A DNA stretch of 64,000 bases from Candidatus Thiodictyon syntrophicum (GCF_002813775.1 NZ_CP020370.1:6101501-6165500); one strand, 5' to 3'; shown: positions 19,001 through 28,357, numbered from the stretch's first letter. Notes: generated by a model not told the origin, from the sequence alone. A program made the numbers and translations.

Positions 19001-19637
19001 GCCCGGGCTCTTCGGCTTCCTGTTCTGGGAACTCAAGGAGAACTGGCGGCTCTACGGCGCCAACCGCGCCCACCCCGTGCCCAGGGCCCGCCTGGGTACA
19101 CACGGCCACACCCTGAACGGTCTGTTGCGGCGCGGCCTGCATGGCGGCATTATCCCCAAGGCCTTCGACCGACTCCGCCAGGTCCTGGATCGCCAGGTCC
19201 GCGACGAGGCCCCGGACCCCCGGGCGCTGCGCCGCGCCCTGGCCCGACTGGAGGAGATCACCGGGCTGATCGCGCACTTCGGCGAACAGGAACTGGCGAT
19301 CCCCCTGCGCGAGGCATCCCGGGGTGGCGGTGCCGGGGCGTCCGACGGGGCGGCGCAGTTGACGATGCAGCCGCCCCAGTTGGCGAGCCGGGGGATCGAG
19401 TTGCGTATCCAGCGCGCCGGGTCTGCCACGGCACTACCGGTGGAACTGGTGCTGCAACTGGCGCTCGGCACGGCCGCGCACGGGTCGCAACTGACCTGCA
19501 CCCTGGACTGGCGCGGCCCCTGGGCGGACCTGGACCGGGAGTCTCAGTGGCGCATGGCGGCGGTGGTCCGCCGCTTTGCGCGCCGCTGCGGGGCCCTGGT
19601 TGCCGAGTCGCACAGTCCCGATCATTCAACCCTCTGA
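16044..19637 (+). CDS. large membrane protein of unknown function (1197 residues)
   Basis: The N-terminal 650 or so residues are soluble, rich in Leu, Arg and Ala helices, with a Pro-rich start. A central block contains several strongly hydrophobic segments (VLLPVLAAWAALAVTALLWD, PWVVLLLAAVLSASA, APVTIGLLPLLPLAVLWFLV) and another pair sits further on (LPLIAVTLFLLPGLFGFLFW), followed by a soluble C-terminus. GEFYVKGLQRLSAPLF precedes the membrane block. No catalytic motif or known family is recognised. The ATG at 16044 is preferred to a TTG 6 nt earlier. cstA follows 21 nt downstream, so the two could share a transcript. Confidence 0.75.
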   Translation: MPRGAALSPPTHPHPPPPAPYRPVNAEAFRHWVLRPAEGVFLFHPRAIERLHGLGTPRGAMEVCYHLMARGPFLQGLEAENPEALSVIEGLRLPEWVILLPMPGAPVLRATPQRSLLRDYWARRFEGEVARTWQTARDDNQDLTHFGPATLTTLIGGTALAEAREVLARDGVPEAVADEAQLGRAFVARVVRLRYFAPGSRGCCFPAVPDWAAVDRWLEESGLDLPPPRSGGRLPQAMERTRPSVICGTPGLCLQLPADLPYGRSDPDRLTGACNWLVQAEPPVCAPPDPAPAGTAPVTTPGLAARVLPDAGPDPGARSRSDVQSRCLLALHRGAAIRRRPGRLARLGAGLAEALQAPLDGLLDLWDTLSRVLARERPPLAGRALLALIATLRSATAAAQRADWEGRFAAALRHLAALRARYEVAVGPGDGAGEDTADPVLRLLDQRQRTTAEAFAHVLAATWRLSPATADELGELLRRLAAERGAAARPAQTLLGQLETALREGRTTYYRIRLRAWFTPAGPRQVLPFQGPLKALAALDSARRLLEELPWPVADLDRLGAPLATLAGRIDGGLQERLRARLLEVLETAGLVPADPAGRLAGRRLADSLARLIRRQRQLRFADLRDLLNQDTLSLPDAQWGDWRHGDRLGYFDQAAARALPGIYRPGEFYVKGLQRLSAPLFGTRRGRRGLRLVLLPVLAAWAALAVTALLWDLWDSSHPPLTAPWVVLLLAAVLSASANTDAGRRWARRLWRGAAWLTRLLLLTGLPRLLRSAPVRWLLERRLVRALLGGILAPVTIGLLPLLPLAVLWFLVTPGTSGPAHWTAVLALAYALGTRLRDTPAGRRQLDDLATAGRQFRELLRQERLADLIAPVMEFFKRGLRTLDQGLHQIRTRLSPRLGEVPGVTLLKALAAPLWTAWEAALQFYVVVLIEPQTNPIKHFPVVTLGHKLLLPLLPTLGRGLHAGLSPLLPAPIALPLIAVTLFLLPGLFGFLFWELKENWRLYGANRAHPVPRARLGTHGHTLNGLLRRGLHGGIIPKAFDRLRQVLDRQVRDEAPDPRALRRALARLEEITGLIAHFGEQELAIPLREASRGGGAGASDGAAQLTMQPPQLASRGIELRIQRAGSATALPVELVLQLALGTAAHGSQLTCTLDWRGPWADLDRESQWRMAAVVRRFARRCGALVAESHSPDHSTL

Positions 19638-19658
19638 CACGAGCGACAGGAGAGTGAT

Positions 19659-21731
19659 GTGAAGTCGAATGATGTAAAGTCGAAAGTCATCTGGCTGGTC
19701 GTGGCCCTGGTGGGGGCCGGCGCCTTTGCCATCCTCGCCCTGAGCCGCGGCGAGCCCGTCAATGCCGCCTGGCTGGTGCTGGCGGCGGTGTCCTGCTACG
19801 CGATCGCCTACCGGTTCTACAGCAAGTTCATCGCCGAACGGGTGTTCGAGCTGGACGATCGCCGGCTGACCCCGGCCGAGCGCCGCAACGACGGTCTGGA
19901 CTATGTCCCGACCAACAAGTATGTCGTCTTCGGTCACCACTTCGCCGCCATCGCCGGGGCCGGCCCCCTGGTCGGCCCGATCCTGGCGGCACAGATGGGC
20001 TTCCTGCCCGGCACCATCTGGATCCTGGTGGGGGTGGTGCTGGCCGGGGCGGTACAGGACTTTCTCGTCCTCTTCATCTCGCTGCGGCGCGACGGGCGGT
20101 CACTCGGTGAGATGGCCAAGGAAGAACTGGGTCCCACCATCGGGACCATCGTCATGCTCGGAACCCTCGCGGTGATGATCATCATCCTCTCAGCCCTGGC
20201 GCTCATCGTCGTCAAGGCCCTGACCGCGAGCCCCTGGGGCACCTTCACCATCGCGGCGACCATCCCGATCGCGCTCTTCATGGGCATCTACATGCGCTTC
20301 ATCCGCCCGGGGCGCATCGCCGAGATCTCGGTCATCGGGTTCGTCCTGATGATGGCCGCGATCGTCTATGGCGGGGACATCGCCCAGGATGCCTATTGGG
20401 GACCCTTCTTCACCCTCACCGGTCCGCAGTTGACGCTCGCGCTGGTCACCTACGGCTTCGTCGCCTCGGTGCTGCCGGTCTGGCTGCTGCTGGCACCGCG
20501 CGACTACCTCTCCACCTTCCTCAAGCTGGGCGTCATCGTGGGGCTTGCGATCGGCATCCTGATCGCCCTGCCCGAACTGAAGATGCCTTCCGTCACGCGC
20601 TTCATCGACGGCACCGGCCCGGTGTTTTCCGGCGCACTGTTCCCCTTCCTGTTCATCACCATCGCCTGCGGCGCCTGTTCGGGCTTCCATGCACTGGTGG
20701 CCTCCGGTACCACGCCGAAACTGGTGGAGCGCGAGAGCCAGGCCCGCCTCATCGGCTATGGCGGCATGCTCGGCGAGTCGCTGGTGGCGATCATGGCGCT
20801 CATCTGCGCCTCGGTCCTGGACCCCGGTGTCTATTTCGCGATGAACTCGCCGGCCGCCCTGATCGGCACCACGGTGGAATCGGCCTCCCAGGCGATCAAC
20901 AACTGGGGCTTCGTGATCACGCCGGAGGCCCTGACGCAGATTGCCAAGGACGTGGGTGAGACCAGCATCCTGTCGCGCGCCGGCGGGGCCCCGACCTTCG
21001 CCGTGGGCATGGCGGTGATCGTCACCGATCTCTTCAACAGCAAGGCGATGATGGCCTTCTGGTATCACTTCGCGATCCTGTTCGAGGCCCTGTTCATCCT
21101 CACCGCGGTCGATGCCGGCACCCGTGCCTGCCGCTTCATGGTGCAGGACCTGGCCGGCATCCTGATCCCCAGCCTGGAGCGCACGCGCAGCCTGGCGGGC
21201 AACCTGATCGGCACCAGCGTGGCGGTCGCGGGCTGGGGTTGGTTCGTCTATCAGGGGGTGACCGACCCGCTCGGCGGCATCAATTCGCTGTGGCCGCTGT
21301 TCGGCATCGGCAATCAGATGCTGGCCGGGATGGCACTGATCATCGGCACCGTGGTGCTGTTCAAGATGAAAAAGGGGCGCTATGCCTGGGTGACCCTGGT
21401 GCCGACGACCTGGCTGCTGGTCACCACCATGACCGCCGGCTACCAGAAGATCTTCAGCAACGATTGGCACATCGGCTTCCTCGCCCTGGCCCGCCGCTTC
21501 ACCGAGGCCGCGGCCGAGGGCAAGGTACTGGCACCGGCCAAGTCCCTGGAGGAAATGGCCCGTGTCGCCTTCAACAACCAGGTCAATGCGGCGATGTGCG
21601 CTTTCTTCATGATCGTTGCGATCACACTCGCCATCGCCGCCGTCGGGGCCATCCGCCGGGCGCTCGCCAGCCCCACCCCGACCGCCAGGGAAACCCCCGT
21701 GGTCTACCGCGAGGGGGTCGCTTATGCCTGA
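19659..21731 (+). CDS. cstA: carbon starvation protein A family transporter
   Basis: A 690-residue polytopic inner-membrane transporter of the CstA/BtsT family, which imports peptides or pyruvate. Signature stretches include YRFYSKFIAERVFELDDRR, GLDYVPTNKYVVFGHHFAAI, AGAGPLVGPILAAQMGFLPG, ACGACSGFHALVASGTTPK and FNSKAMMAFWYHFAILFEAL. It starts at GTG after acaggagag. It overlaps the downstream ybdD-like gene by 8 nt, the usual partner arrangement. Confidence 0.95.
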   Translation: MKSNDVKSKVIWLVVALVGAGAFAILALSRGEPVNAAWLVLAAVSCYAIAYRFYSKFIAERVFELDDRRLTPAERRNDGLDYVPTNKYVVFGHHFAAIAGAGPLVGPILAAQMGFLPGTIWILVGVVLAGAVQDFLVLFISLRRDGRSLGEMAKEELGPTIGTIVMLGTLAVMIIILSALALIVVKALTASPWGTFTIAATIPIALFMGIYMRFIRPGRIAEISVIGFVLMMAAIVYGGDIAQDAYWGPFFTLTGPQLTLALVTYGFVASVLPVWLLLAPRDYLSTFLKLGVIVGLAIGILIALPELKMPSVTRFIDGTGPVFSGALFPFLFITIACGACSGFHALVASGTTPKLVERESQARLIGYGGMLGESLVAIMALICASVLDPGVYFAMNSPAALIGTTVESASQAINNWGFVITPEALTQIAKDVGETSILSRAGGAPTFAVGMAVIVTDLFNSKAMMAFWYHFAILFEALFILTAVDAGTRACRFMVQDLAGILIPSLERTRSLAGNLIGTSVAVAGWGWFVYQGVTDPLGGINSLWPLFGIGNQMLAGMALIIGTVVLFKMKKGRYAWVTLVPTTWLLVTTMTAGYQKIFSNDWHIGFLALARRFTEAAAEGKVLAPAKSLEEMARVAFNNQVNAAMCAFFMIVAITLAIAAVGAIRRALASPTPTARETPVVYREGVAYA

Positions 21732-22089
21732 CCTGACCGACCTGACCGGGCCCGACCGACAAAGCGCGGCGCCGTCCCTGGACGACGCCTACGCCCGCTA
21801 CGCGGCCGGGCTCCGCGCGCGCGACCCGCGGTCCGTACCAATGTCGGAGGCACAGTTCGAGCGCTACAGCCTGGGCTCGAGTTGGCTGACCGGCCTCAAA
21901 GAGGTGGCGAAGCGGGTCGTGCAGACCTGCCGTCTGGTGGTCGGCATCCACGACTATGAGTATTACCTGGACCACATGCGCTCGCGCCATCCGCAAGTCA
22001 CCCCGCTGACCCGCGAGGCCTTCTACCGCTACTGCCTGGAGGCGCGGTACCCGAGCGCGGAGCGCAGCGGCGGGCGGTGCCCCTGCTGA
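21724..22089 (+). CDS. ybdD: YbdD/YjiX family protein with an N-terminal extension
   Basis: A 121-residue protein whose C-terminal 65 residues match the small YbdD/YjiX proteins encoded next to CstA/BtsT transporters: VVGIHDYEYYLDHMRSRHP, then a Leu-Thr-Arg-Glu segment and a Cys-containing tail ending SGGRCPC. These partners are thought to assist the transporter. The N-terminal 50 residues are extra and contain VPMSEAQFERYSLGSS, which resembles the later VTPLTREAFYRYCLEA, hinting at an internal duplication. The start overlaps the cstA stop by 8 nt. Confidence 0.85.
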   Translation: MPDLTDLTGPDRQSAAPSLDDAYARYAAGLRARDPRSVPMSEAQFERYSLGSSWLTGLKEVAKRVVQTCRLVVGIHDYEYYLDHMRSRHPQVTPLTREAFYRYCLEARYPSAERSGGRCPC

Positions 22090-22574
22090 CTGGATTGCGC
22101 CACGCGGATGGCGCCGGCCGCCGGGCGGGGCAAGAGGCCCCGCCCGGCATTGCAAGACCGGAAGATCGAGGCTTTACCGTGAAAGTCGCGCAGCGACGCT
22201 GTGGGAGCGGCTTCAGCCGCGACGGGCCGCGTGGGGAACGCGGCATCGGAGGTTCAGCGCCTGGACGGTCTCAACCGGCCGTTTCGAGCCCTGGCCCCGT
22301 CATGCGTCGGCCTGCGGCATGTGCCGGTTCGATCTTGCCCGAACGACGATTGCGGGCCGGCCGGAGGCTAGGGTGTTCAATCTGACCTAAAAAGGCGCCG
22401 AAAAGTCGATGCAAGAAGCGTGTTGCCTGGAAGGCCCGGCGGTCGGTTCTGTGCTTGGGGGAGTACGATGACGCGTGCGACACTTTCTCATGCCAAGCCG
22501 TTGACAAACGACGAACGCTTGATCAGTCTACTGGCGCGGTGATCTGACCGCCTTGCCGGAGCACGCACGACGTG
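22090..22574. other. intergenic region with REP-like arm, no gene
   Basis: A tail accgtgaaagtcgcgcagcg leads into the REP arm tgtgggagcggcttcagccg (22199-22226). The same tail-plus-arm order occurs near 32180, 46185 and 48893. No supported gene lies here; the right part leads into the truncated transposase. Confidence 0.55.
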
Positions 22575-22871
22575 ATGAATGCATTCAAGAGCCCAGCGAG
22601 CCGTCTGGCCAACCTGTTCCAGCGATCACGTGATGCCTGGAAGGCGAAAGCGTTGGAGCGGCAGCAGCGCCTGCGGGCCGCGGAGGTCAAGATTCGGGAT
22701 CTGGAGCACAGCCGCGCGCAGTGGAAGGCGCGTGCGCTAAAGGCGGAGCGTGCGCGAACGGGAGCCGAAGAGGCCGCGGCGCCGGCGGATGACGAACCAG
22801 CGGATGAGCCACCACACCTTGCGCTGTCCCCGCCGGTCGGCCATCACTATTCGGTCATGGTCATGCAGTTA
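22575..22871 (+). pseudogene. transposase N-terminal fragment cut by an IS
   Basis: The fragment MNAFKSPASRLANLFQRSRD runs on into a coiled-coil region (WKAKALERQQRLRAAEVKIR, DLEHSRAQWKARALKAERAR) and then GHHYSVMVMQLG, where it meets the left inverted repeat of the IS1-like element. This coiled-coil start is common to a family of DDE transposases; the catalytic part is missing. No continuation was recognised to the right of the IS, so more than simple insertion has happened. Confidence 0.65.
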
Positions 22872-24034
22872 GGCACTGGTTCAGTTTAATTCCTGTTTAC
22901 AAGACATTGAAATATATGTAATATATCTAGTTCGGCGCGGGTTTCCGTCACTTTTTGAATAAGTGAGAACTTCTTGAACGGACAATGGACATGCCCTCAT
23001 TGCAATTCACAGAATTGTCGGCATCACAAGACGTATCAAACCGGTCATAACGGTACGCGTTTGCTGTGGCGATGTCAAAGTTGCAATAGGCTCTTTTCCG
23101 AGACCAAAGCCACCCTTATCGAGGGGCTCAGGAAACCGACCAGCTTCATCATTCAAGTGCTCAAAACGCGCACTGAGGGGATCGGCTTGAACGCCGCCTG
23201 CCGGGCCTTCGCGATTGCGAAGAATACGTTGCTCCTATGGGAGCGTCGCCTGGCCGATTGCAAGGATGTGCTGGTCATATATGCCCTGACGCACACCTTT
23301 ATTGAGCAACTGATCGAAGGTGATGAGCTTTATACGAAAGTGAATAGGAATGTCCCCCCGGAGGATTGTGAAGGCTGGACGATCGTACTGATGGAAAGGG
23401 CAAGTCGATTTATCTGGGCGCTTCAGTGCGGGAAAAAGGATCGCAGCCTATTTTCATATGCCATACAAATACTTAGAGATGTCATCCTGCGTACTGGCGA
23501 TGTCACTCTAGTCACCGACGGGGAACGTCGGTATGGCAATCTCCTGTTTGAAATTTGCCACGAAGTATTGCGAACCGGAAAACGCGGCCGCCCACCGAAA
23601 GTGCTTCGTCGCGGTGTGAAGGTGCGCCTTAAGAATAAAGGGAAAGGAACTGATAGAACGGGGCACTCGCGTCCCAAATACGAAACCCCTCATCCGGAGC
23701 ATCCAGAAACCGATCAAGATGTGACGCCAGCCGATATTCATGCTAATCATTTGGAAGCATCGAACGCTTCATTTCGGCGAAAGAATTCTGCTTATCGCCG
23801 CCGAACGAATACGTACGCGAAGAGCATTTCTGGTTTGCAAAGAACATTGGATATGTTGTGGATTGTCCATAACTTTATTCGCAGCCACTTCACGACAAAA
23901 CAGGTTCCTGCGGTGGCTCTGGGGATTCTCCAGCAGGGACTCTCGTGGGATGAGGTCCTTAGAGTTCGACAGCCCAGGTTATAAAAATACTACAAAAACA
24001 TAAGGATAAGGAAGAACCAAACTGAACCAGTGCC
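22872..24034 (+). mobile_element. IS1-like insertion sequence, 1163 bp
   Basis: Perfect 16-bp terminal inverted repeats GGCACTGGTTCAGTTT (22872-22887) and its complement (24019-24034) bracket one transposase gene. The AT-richer composition (gaaaataagaa-type codons) differs from the host DNA, marking recent arrival. Flanks atgcagtta and gaaaaattg share no obvious target-site duplication. Confidence 0.88.
22974..23984 (+). CDS. IS1-like DDE transposase
   Basis: A 336-residue transposase. The N-terminus holds a zinc ribbon (CPHCNSQNC then CQSCNRLFSE), followed by a helix-turn-helix-like region (GLNAACRAFAIAKNTLLLWE). Catalytic acids are likely in EGDELYTKV, LVTDGERRYG and HLEASNASFRRKNSAYRRR. 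An inserted basic segment GKRGRPPKVLRRGVKVRLKN is typical of this IS1-related subgroup. It starts at TTG; no ATG precedes the zinc ribbon. The gene is intact, so the element may be mobile. Confidence 0.88.
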   Translation: MNGQWTCPHCNSQNCRHHKTYQTGHNGTRLLWRCQSCNRLFSETKATLIEGLRKPTSFIIQVLKTRTEGIGLNAACRAFAIAKNTLLLWERRLADCKDVLVIYALTHTFIEQLIEGDELYTKVNRNVPPEDCEGWTIVLMERASRFIWALQCGKKDRSLFSYAIQILRDVILRTGDVTLVTDGERRYGNLLFEICHEVLRTGKRGRPPKVLRRGVKVRLKNKGKGTDRTGHSRPKYETPHPEHPETDQDVTPADIHANHLEASNASFRRKNSAYRRRTNTYAKSISGLQRTLDMLWIVHNFIRSHFTTKQVPAVALGILQQGLSWDEVLRVRQPRL

Positions 24035-24206
24035 GAAAAATTGCAACCGCTCGAAAAGCATCTCGCCTGACGTTCATAGCGCCATTCGGGGCCTTACCTG
24101 CAAGTCCATCGCGGCGTTGCGATTTGCTGCCGGGATGGACCGCACTGGGGTGCGGCGCCCCCAGAGTCGCGGCGCTTTGCGCCGCATGGATCAGTGACAG
24201 GAACAA

Positions 24207-24266
24207 TGGCCTTGATCATGGTTCCGGCCGACGGCCACCTTCTGGAGTCCAAGGCTTCAGCCTTGG
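24207..24266. repeat. half copy of the gccttgatcat MITE-like family
   Basis: The end gccttgatcatggttccggc (from 24209) is followed by the arm gagtccaaggcttcagcctt (24244-24266). This equals the left half of the full element at 47722-47870. The right half is absent. Confidence 0.7.
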
Positions 24267-24269
24267 CAA

Positions 24270-24476
24270 AGACCTCGCGTGCGCGCGACTCACGCAGGAG
24301 TTGCAGCAACACCGCCGCCAGCGGGTCGGGGGCGGCGGCGGTCAGGCCCAGGGTTCGCAATGCCTGTACCACCGGGTCCACCGCCACCGTCGCGGGGACG
24401 GCATCGCTGAGCCGCAGGTCCAACAGGGTCTGGTCATTGGCGGGAGGCGCCGCGGCGGGCAGCGGTAACAGCGGGT
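24270..24476 (-). pseudogene. gene fragment of unknown origin
   Basis: On the minus strand an open stretch reads LLDLRLSDAVPATVAVDPVV then QALRTLGLTAAAPDPLAAVL and LLRESRAREVFAKAEA, with codon use typical of the genome. It has a stop just upstream, no start codon before MDLRL and runs into the repeat at 24266. It looks like the remnant of a longer gene whose end was replaced. The rest of 24035-24632 shows no gene. Confidence 0.3.
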
Positions 24477-24632
24477 CAGTCTATGGAAAGGCATCCGGCC
24501 AACGGCTCGCACCATTCCAGTATCCAAAATCGGCGAATGCCCTCGCAAGGCGTTCCAGAACGTTCAAGGGTGGAGGATACCGGGGGCCCTGTCGAATGCG
24601 CAAGCTTCGCGATGACCACGGCACCCACCCCG

Positions 24633-26642
24633 TCACACCGCCAACCCTTTTCCCTGCAACTCCTTGATCCGATCCCGCACCGCCGCCGCCTTCTCGAACT
24701 CCAGGTCCTTGGCGTAGCCGTACATCTCCTTTTCCAGGGCCTTGATTTTTTTCGCCATCTGCACCGGTGTGAGGTTGGCGTACTCGGCGATCTCCTCGGC
24801 CACCCGGGCATAGGCGCGGGCCGAGCGGGGGGCGCCGGGGGTGGAGCCTTCCAGGATGTCGGCGACGGACTTTTGGATGCTCTGGGGGGTGATGTCGTGG
24901 GCCAGGTTGAAGGCGGTCTGTTTGGTTCGGCGGCGCTCGGTCTCGCCCATCGCGCGCTCCATAGAGCCGGTGATGCGATCCGCGTAAAGGATCGCCTTGC
25001 CGTTGATGTTGCGGGCGGCACGGCCGATGGTCTGGATTAATGATCCCTCGGAGCGCAGGAAGCCCTCCTTGTCCGCATCGAGGATGGCGACCAGCGATAC
25101 CTCCGGCATATCGAGCCCCTCGCGCAGGAGGTTGATGCCGACCAGCACGTCGAATTCGCCCAGGCGCAGGTCGCGGATAATCTCGACCCGCTCCACGGTG
25201 TCGATGTCCGAATGCAGATAGCGGACCTTGACCCCGTGCTCATTGAGATATTCGGTCAGGTCCTCGGCCATGCGCTTGGTGAGTGTCGTGACCAGCACCC
25301 GCTCGTGGACGGCGGCCCGCAGGGTGATCTCGGAGAGCAGGTCATCGACCTGGGACAGGGCCGGGCGGACCTCCAGGTCCGGGTCCACCAGGCCGGTGGG
25401 GCGCACCACCTGTTCCACCACGGCGCCGCCGGAGTGGTCGAGCTCATACTGGCGCGGGGTGGCGGAGACATAGATGGTCTGGGGCTGGCGCGCCTGGAAT
25501 TCCTCGAAGCGCATGGGGCGGTTGTCCAGGGCCGAGGGGAGCCGGAAGCCGTAGTCGACCAGGTTCTCCTTGCGCGAGCGGTCGCCGCGATACATGCCGC
25601 CGAGCTGGGGGACCGTGACATGACTCTCGTCGATGACCACGATGGCATTGGCCGGCAGATAGTCATAGAGGGTCGGCGGGGGCTCGCCGGGGCCGCGGCC
25701 GGAGAGATAGCGGCTGTAGTTTTCGATTCCGGAGCAATAGCCGACCTCCATCATCATCTCCATGTCGAAGATGGTCCGCTGTTCCAGTCGCTGCGCCTCC
25801 ACCAGCTTGTCGTTGTCGCGCAGCCAGATCAGGCGGTCCTTCAGTTCCACCTTGATCTCGTCCACGGCATTGAGGATGGTCTCGCGCGGGGTGGCGTAAT
25901 GGGTCTTGGGGAAGACGGTATAGCGCGGTACGCGACGCAGGACCTCACCGGTGAGTGGGTCGAAGACCGACAGGGCCTCGATCTCGTCGTCGAACAGCTC
26001 GATCCGGATCGCCTCCTCGTCGGATTCCGCCGGGTGTATGTCGATCACATCCCCGCGCACCCGGTAGGTGCCGCGGGCCAGCTCGATCTCATTGCGGCGG
26101 TATTGCAGGTCCGCCAGGCGCCGCAGCAGGGCGCGCTGGTCGATCACATCGCCGCGCGTCAGGTGCAGGACCATCCTGAGATAGGCATCCGGGTCGCCCA
26201 GGCCGTAGATGCTCGAGACACTCGCCACGATGATGACGTCCGGGCGCTCCAACAGGGCCTTGGTCGCCGACAGGCGCATCTGTTCGATATGTTCGTTGAT
26301 CGATGAGTCCTTTTCGATATAGGTGTCGGAGGCCGGGATATAGGCCTCGGGCTGGTAATAGTCGTAATAGGAGACGAAGTATTCCACCGCGTTGTGCGGG
26401 AAAAAGTCGCGCATCTCGCCATAGAGCTGGGCCGCGAGGGTCTTGTTCGGCGCCAGGATCAGGGCCGGGCGCTGGACCTGCGCAATGACGTTGGCGATGG
26501 TGAAGGTCTTGCCGGAACCGGTGACGCCGAGCAGGGTCTGGGCCGCCTCCCCGTCGTTGAGACCCTCGACCAGGCGGCGGATCGCCTCCGGCTGGTCACC
26601 GGCGGGGGCGAACTGGGCGACCAACTGGAAGGGTTTGGACAT
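24633..26642 (-). CDS. uvrB: excinuclease ABC subunit UvrB
   Basis: A 669-residue helicase-like protein of nucleotide excision repair. UvrA loads it at lesions and UvrC then incises. Evidence: Walker [11 protein letters not shown] near residue 39, the beta-hairpin region [28 protein letters not shown] as Walker B-type DExH, the superfamily II motifs [14 protein letters not shown] and [10 protein letters not shown], and the C-terminal UVR helix pair [20 protein letters not shown]. The length fits E. coli UvrB. It is monocistronic, with a MITE-like repeat 65 nt upstream. Confidence 0.98.
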   Translation of the reverse strand: MSKPFQLVAQFAPAGDQPEAIRRLVEGLNDGEAAQTLLGVTGSGKTFTIANVIAQVQRPALILAPNKTLAAQLYGEMRDFFPHNAVEYFVSYYDYYQPEAYIPASDTYIEKDSSINEHIEQMRLSATKALLERPDVIIVASVSSIYGLGDPDAYLRMVLHLTRGDVIDQRALLRRLADLQYRRNEIELARGTYRVRGDVIDIHPAESDEEAIRIELFDDEIEALSVFDPLTGEVLRRVPRYTVFPKTHYATPRETILNAVDEIKVELKDRLIWLRDNDKLVEAQRLEQRTIFDMEMMMEVGYCSGIENYSRYLSGRGPGEPPPTLYDYLPANAIVVIDESHVTVPQLGGMYRGDRSRKENLVDYGFRLPSALDNRPMRFEEFQARQPQTIYVSATPRQYELDHSGGAVVEQVVRPTGLVDPDLEVRPALSQVDDLLSEITLRAAVHERVLVTTLTKRMAEDLTEYLNEHGVKVRYLHSDIDTVERVEIIRDLRLGEFDVLVGINLLREGLDMPEVSLVAILDADKEGFLRSEGSLIQTIGRAARNINGKAILYADRITGSMERAMGETERRRTKQTAFNLAHDITPQSIQKSVADILEGSTPGAPRSARAYARVAEEIAEYANLTPVQMAKKIKALEKEMYGYAKDLEFEKAAAVRDRIKELQGKGLAV

Positions 26643-26706
26643 CGGGGGACCTCGGGTTGGCCGGGTGGGGCCGGCGCGCGTTGCGTGTCTCTTAAAGATA
26701 ATCCCT

Positions 26707-26865
26707 GAAAAAGCAGTTTAGCCGCAAATGAACGCAAATGGACGCAAATAATCAGTGACTTGGCCTTTACTGCACGTTCACCGTCCGGGTGACACCCACG
26801 ACGATGCTAACCAGCAGATTTATTTGCGCTTATTTGCGTTCATTTGCGGCCAAATACTCTTTTTA
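26707..26865. repeat. MITE-like inverted repeat, atttgcg family, copy B
   Basis: Ends aaaaagcagtttagccgcaa and tttgcggccaaatactcttt are inverted relative to each other. The middle shares gttcaccgtccgggtgac and gatgctaaccagcagattt with copies A and E. It lies between uvrB and the tRNA-Pro promoter. Confidence 0.88.
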
Positions 26866-26971
26866 GGACAAGTCGGAGTCGCGGCGTCCGACCCAATGCC
26901 CGGGAACCGACCCGGCCGCGTGACCGCGGACCGGGACTGGGAGAAATCCGTGTCCGGGGGCCGCTTGCACG

Positions 26972-27000
26972 TTGACACCGGGCCCCGCGACACGTAACCT
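26972..27000 (+). promoter_or_regulatory. sigma-70 promoter of tRNA-Pro
   Basis: TTGACA (26972-26977) and TAACCT (26995-27000) are separated by 17 nt and end 12 nt before the mature 5' end of the tRNA. The intervening sequence is GC-rich, as in stable-RNA promoters. Confidence 0.75.
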
Positions 27001-27012
27001 TGTCGATCTTTC

Positions 27013-27090
<78 letters not shown>

Positions 27091-27099
27091 GTGTGACTG

Positions 27100-27133
27100 G
27101 GGCGGTAACGGAGCCATCTGTTACCGCCCTTTT
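27100..27133 (+). terminator. rho-independent terminator of tRNA-Pro
   Basis: A perfect 10-bp stem, gggcggtaac with gttaccgccc, around a 10-nt loop, followed by tttt. It lies 10 nt past the tRNA. Confidence 0.88.
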
Positions 27134-27227
27134 CCGTTTTGACCTCCCGGACACCCTGCCGCGGCGCACGGACCGCGTGTGTCGGCAGCCCCGGCCCCCT
27201 CCCTCGACTTTTCCGGCAGTCCCGCCC

Positions 27228-28349
27228 ATGTCCCTGAACAGCAGCGAAGAAATCATCGAGGACCTGCGCGCCGGACGCATGGTCGTCATCATGGACGACG
27301 AGGATCGGGAGAACGAGGGTGACCTCCTGCTCGCCGCCGATTGCGTAACGGCCGAGGCGGTCAACTTCATGGCCCGCTTCGGGCGCGGTCTGATCTGTCT
27401 CACCCTGACCCAGGAGCGGTGCGAGCGACTGCGCCTGCCGCTCATGGTGAGCGACAACCAGACCCCCTACAACACCGCCTTTACCGTCTCCATCGAGGCG
27501 GCCGAGGGTGTCAGCACCGGCATCTCCGCGGCCGACCGCGCCGTCACCATCCGGGCCGCGGTGGCGTCGGACGCCAGTCCCACCGACCTGGTCCAGCCGG
27601 GGCACATCTTCCCGGTGATGGCCCAGCCGGGCGGGGTGCTGGTACGCGCCGGTCACACCGAGGCCGGCTGCGACCTGGCCCGCCTGGCCGGCTTTGAGCC
27701 CGCCGCGGTCATCGTCGAGATCTTAAACGATGACGGCAGCATGGCGCGCCGCCCGGACCTGGAGGCGTTCGCCGCGACCCACGGGATCAAGATCGGTACC
27801 ATCGCCGACCTGATCCACTATCGGGTGCGCCACGAAAAGTCGGTTTCCCGGGTCTGCGAGTGCGAACTGCCCACCGAGTACGGGACCTTCCGGGTGCTGG
27901 CCTTCCGCGACAACATCGACAACGAGATGCACCTGGCCCTCACCATGGGCGAGATCGACCCCGAGCGGCCGACCCTGGTCCGGGTGCACCTGCAAAACAC
28001 ACTGTGCGATCTGTTCGGCACCCGTCACCCCGGCTGCGGCTGGCCCCTACAGTCGGTCATGGCGCAGATTGCGCAGACCGGCCAGGGCGTCATCGTCATC
28101 CTGCGCAACCGCGACGGCGCCCTGGATCTCCTGGCCCGTCTGCGCACACTCCAGACGCACGACGGCCCCGACCCGCTGCCGGCGCGGCGTCCGAAGGACC
28201 GCAGCGAACTGCGTACCTATGGCATCGGCGCCCAGATCCTGGCCGATCTCGGGGTGCGCAAGATGCGGGTCATGAGCGCGCCCAAGGCGATGCACGGCAT
28301 CTCCGGATTCGACCTGGAGGTCGTGGAATACGTCGGCGGCGAGCGTTAG
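27228..28349 (+). CDS. ribB: 3,4-dihydroxy-2-butanone 4-phosphate synthase with degenerate GTP cyclohydrolase II-like domain
   Basis: A 373-residue two-domain protein of riboflavin synthesis. The N-terminal RibB domain has [28 protein letters not shown] and [16 protein letters not shown], which convert ribulose 5-phosphate to DHBP plus formate. The C-terminal half has the GTP cyclohydrolase II fold, but the zinc cluster is degraded: the expected Cys-x10-Cys-x-Cys reads [20 protein letters not shown]. It is therefore probably inactive as a cyclohydrolase (RibBX type), and a separate ribA should exist. The ATG at 27228 excludes an upstream reading through the tRNA and terminator. ribH and nusB follow. 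Confidence 0.93.
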   Translation: MSLNSSEEIIEDLRAGRMVVIMDDEDRENEGDLLLAADCVTAEAVNFMARFGRGLICLTLTQERCERLRLPLMVSDNQTPYNTAFTVSIEAAEGVSTGISAADRAVTIRAAVASDASPTDLVQPGHIFPVMAQPGGVLVRAGHTEAGCDLARLAGFEPAAVIVEILNDDGSMARRPDLEAFAATHGIKIGTIADLIHYRVRHEKSVSRVCECELPTEYGTFRVLAFRDNIDNEMHLALTMGEIDPERPTLVRVHLQNTLCDLFGTRHPGCGWPLQSVMAQIAQTGQGVIVILRNRDGALDLLARLRTLQTHDGPDPLPARRPKDRSELRTYGIGAQILADLGVRKMRVMSAPKAMHGISGFDLEVVEYVGGER

Positions 28350-28357
28350 ATCGTATT

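Noticed and set aside
20190..21470. 426-codon minus-strand frame inside cstA
   Set aside because: His/Gly/Asp-rich composition without domains; it lies wholly opposite the conserved transporter.
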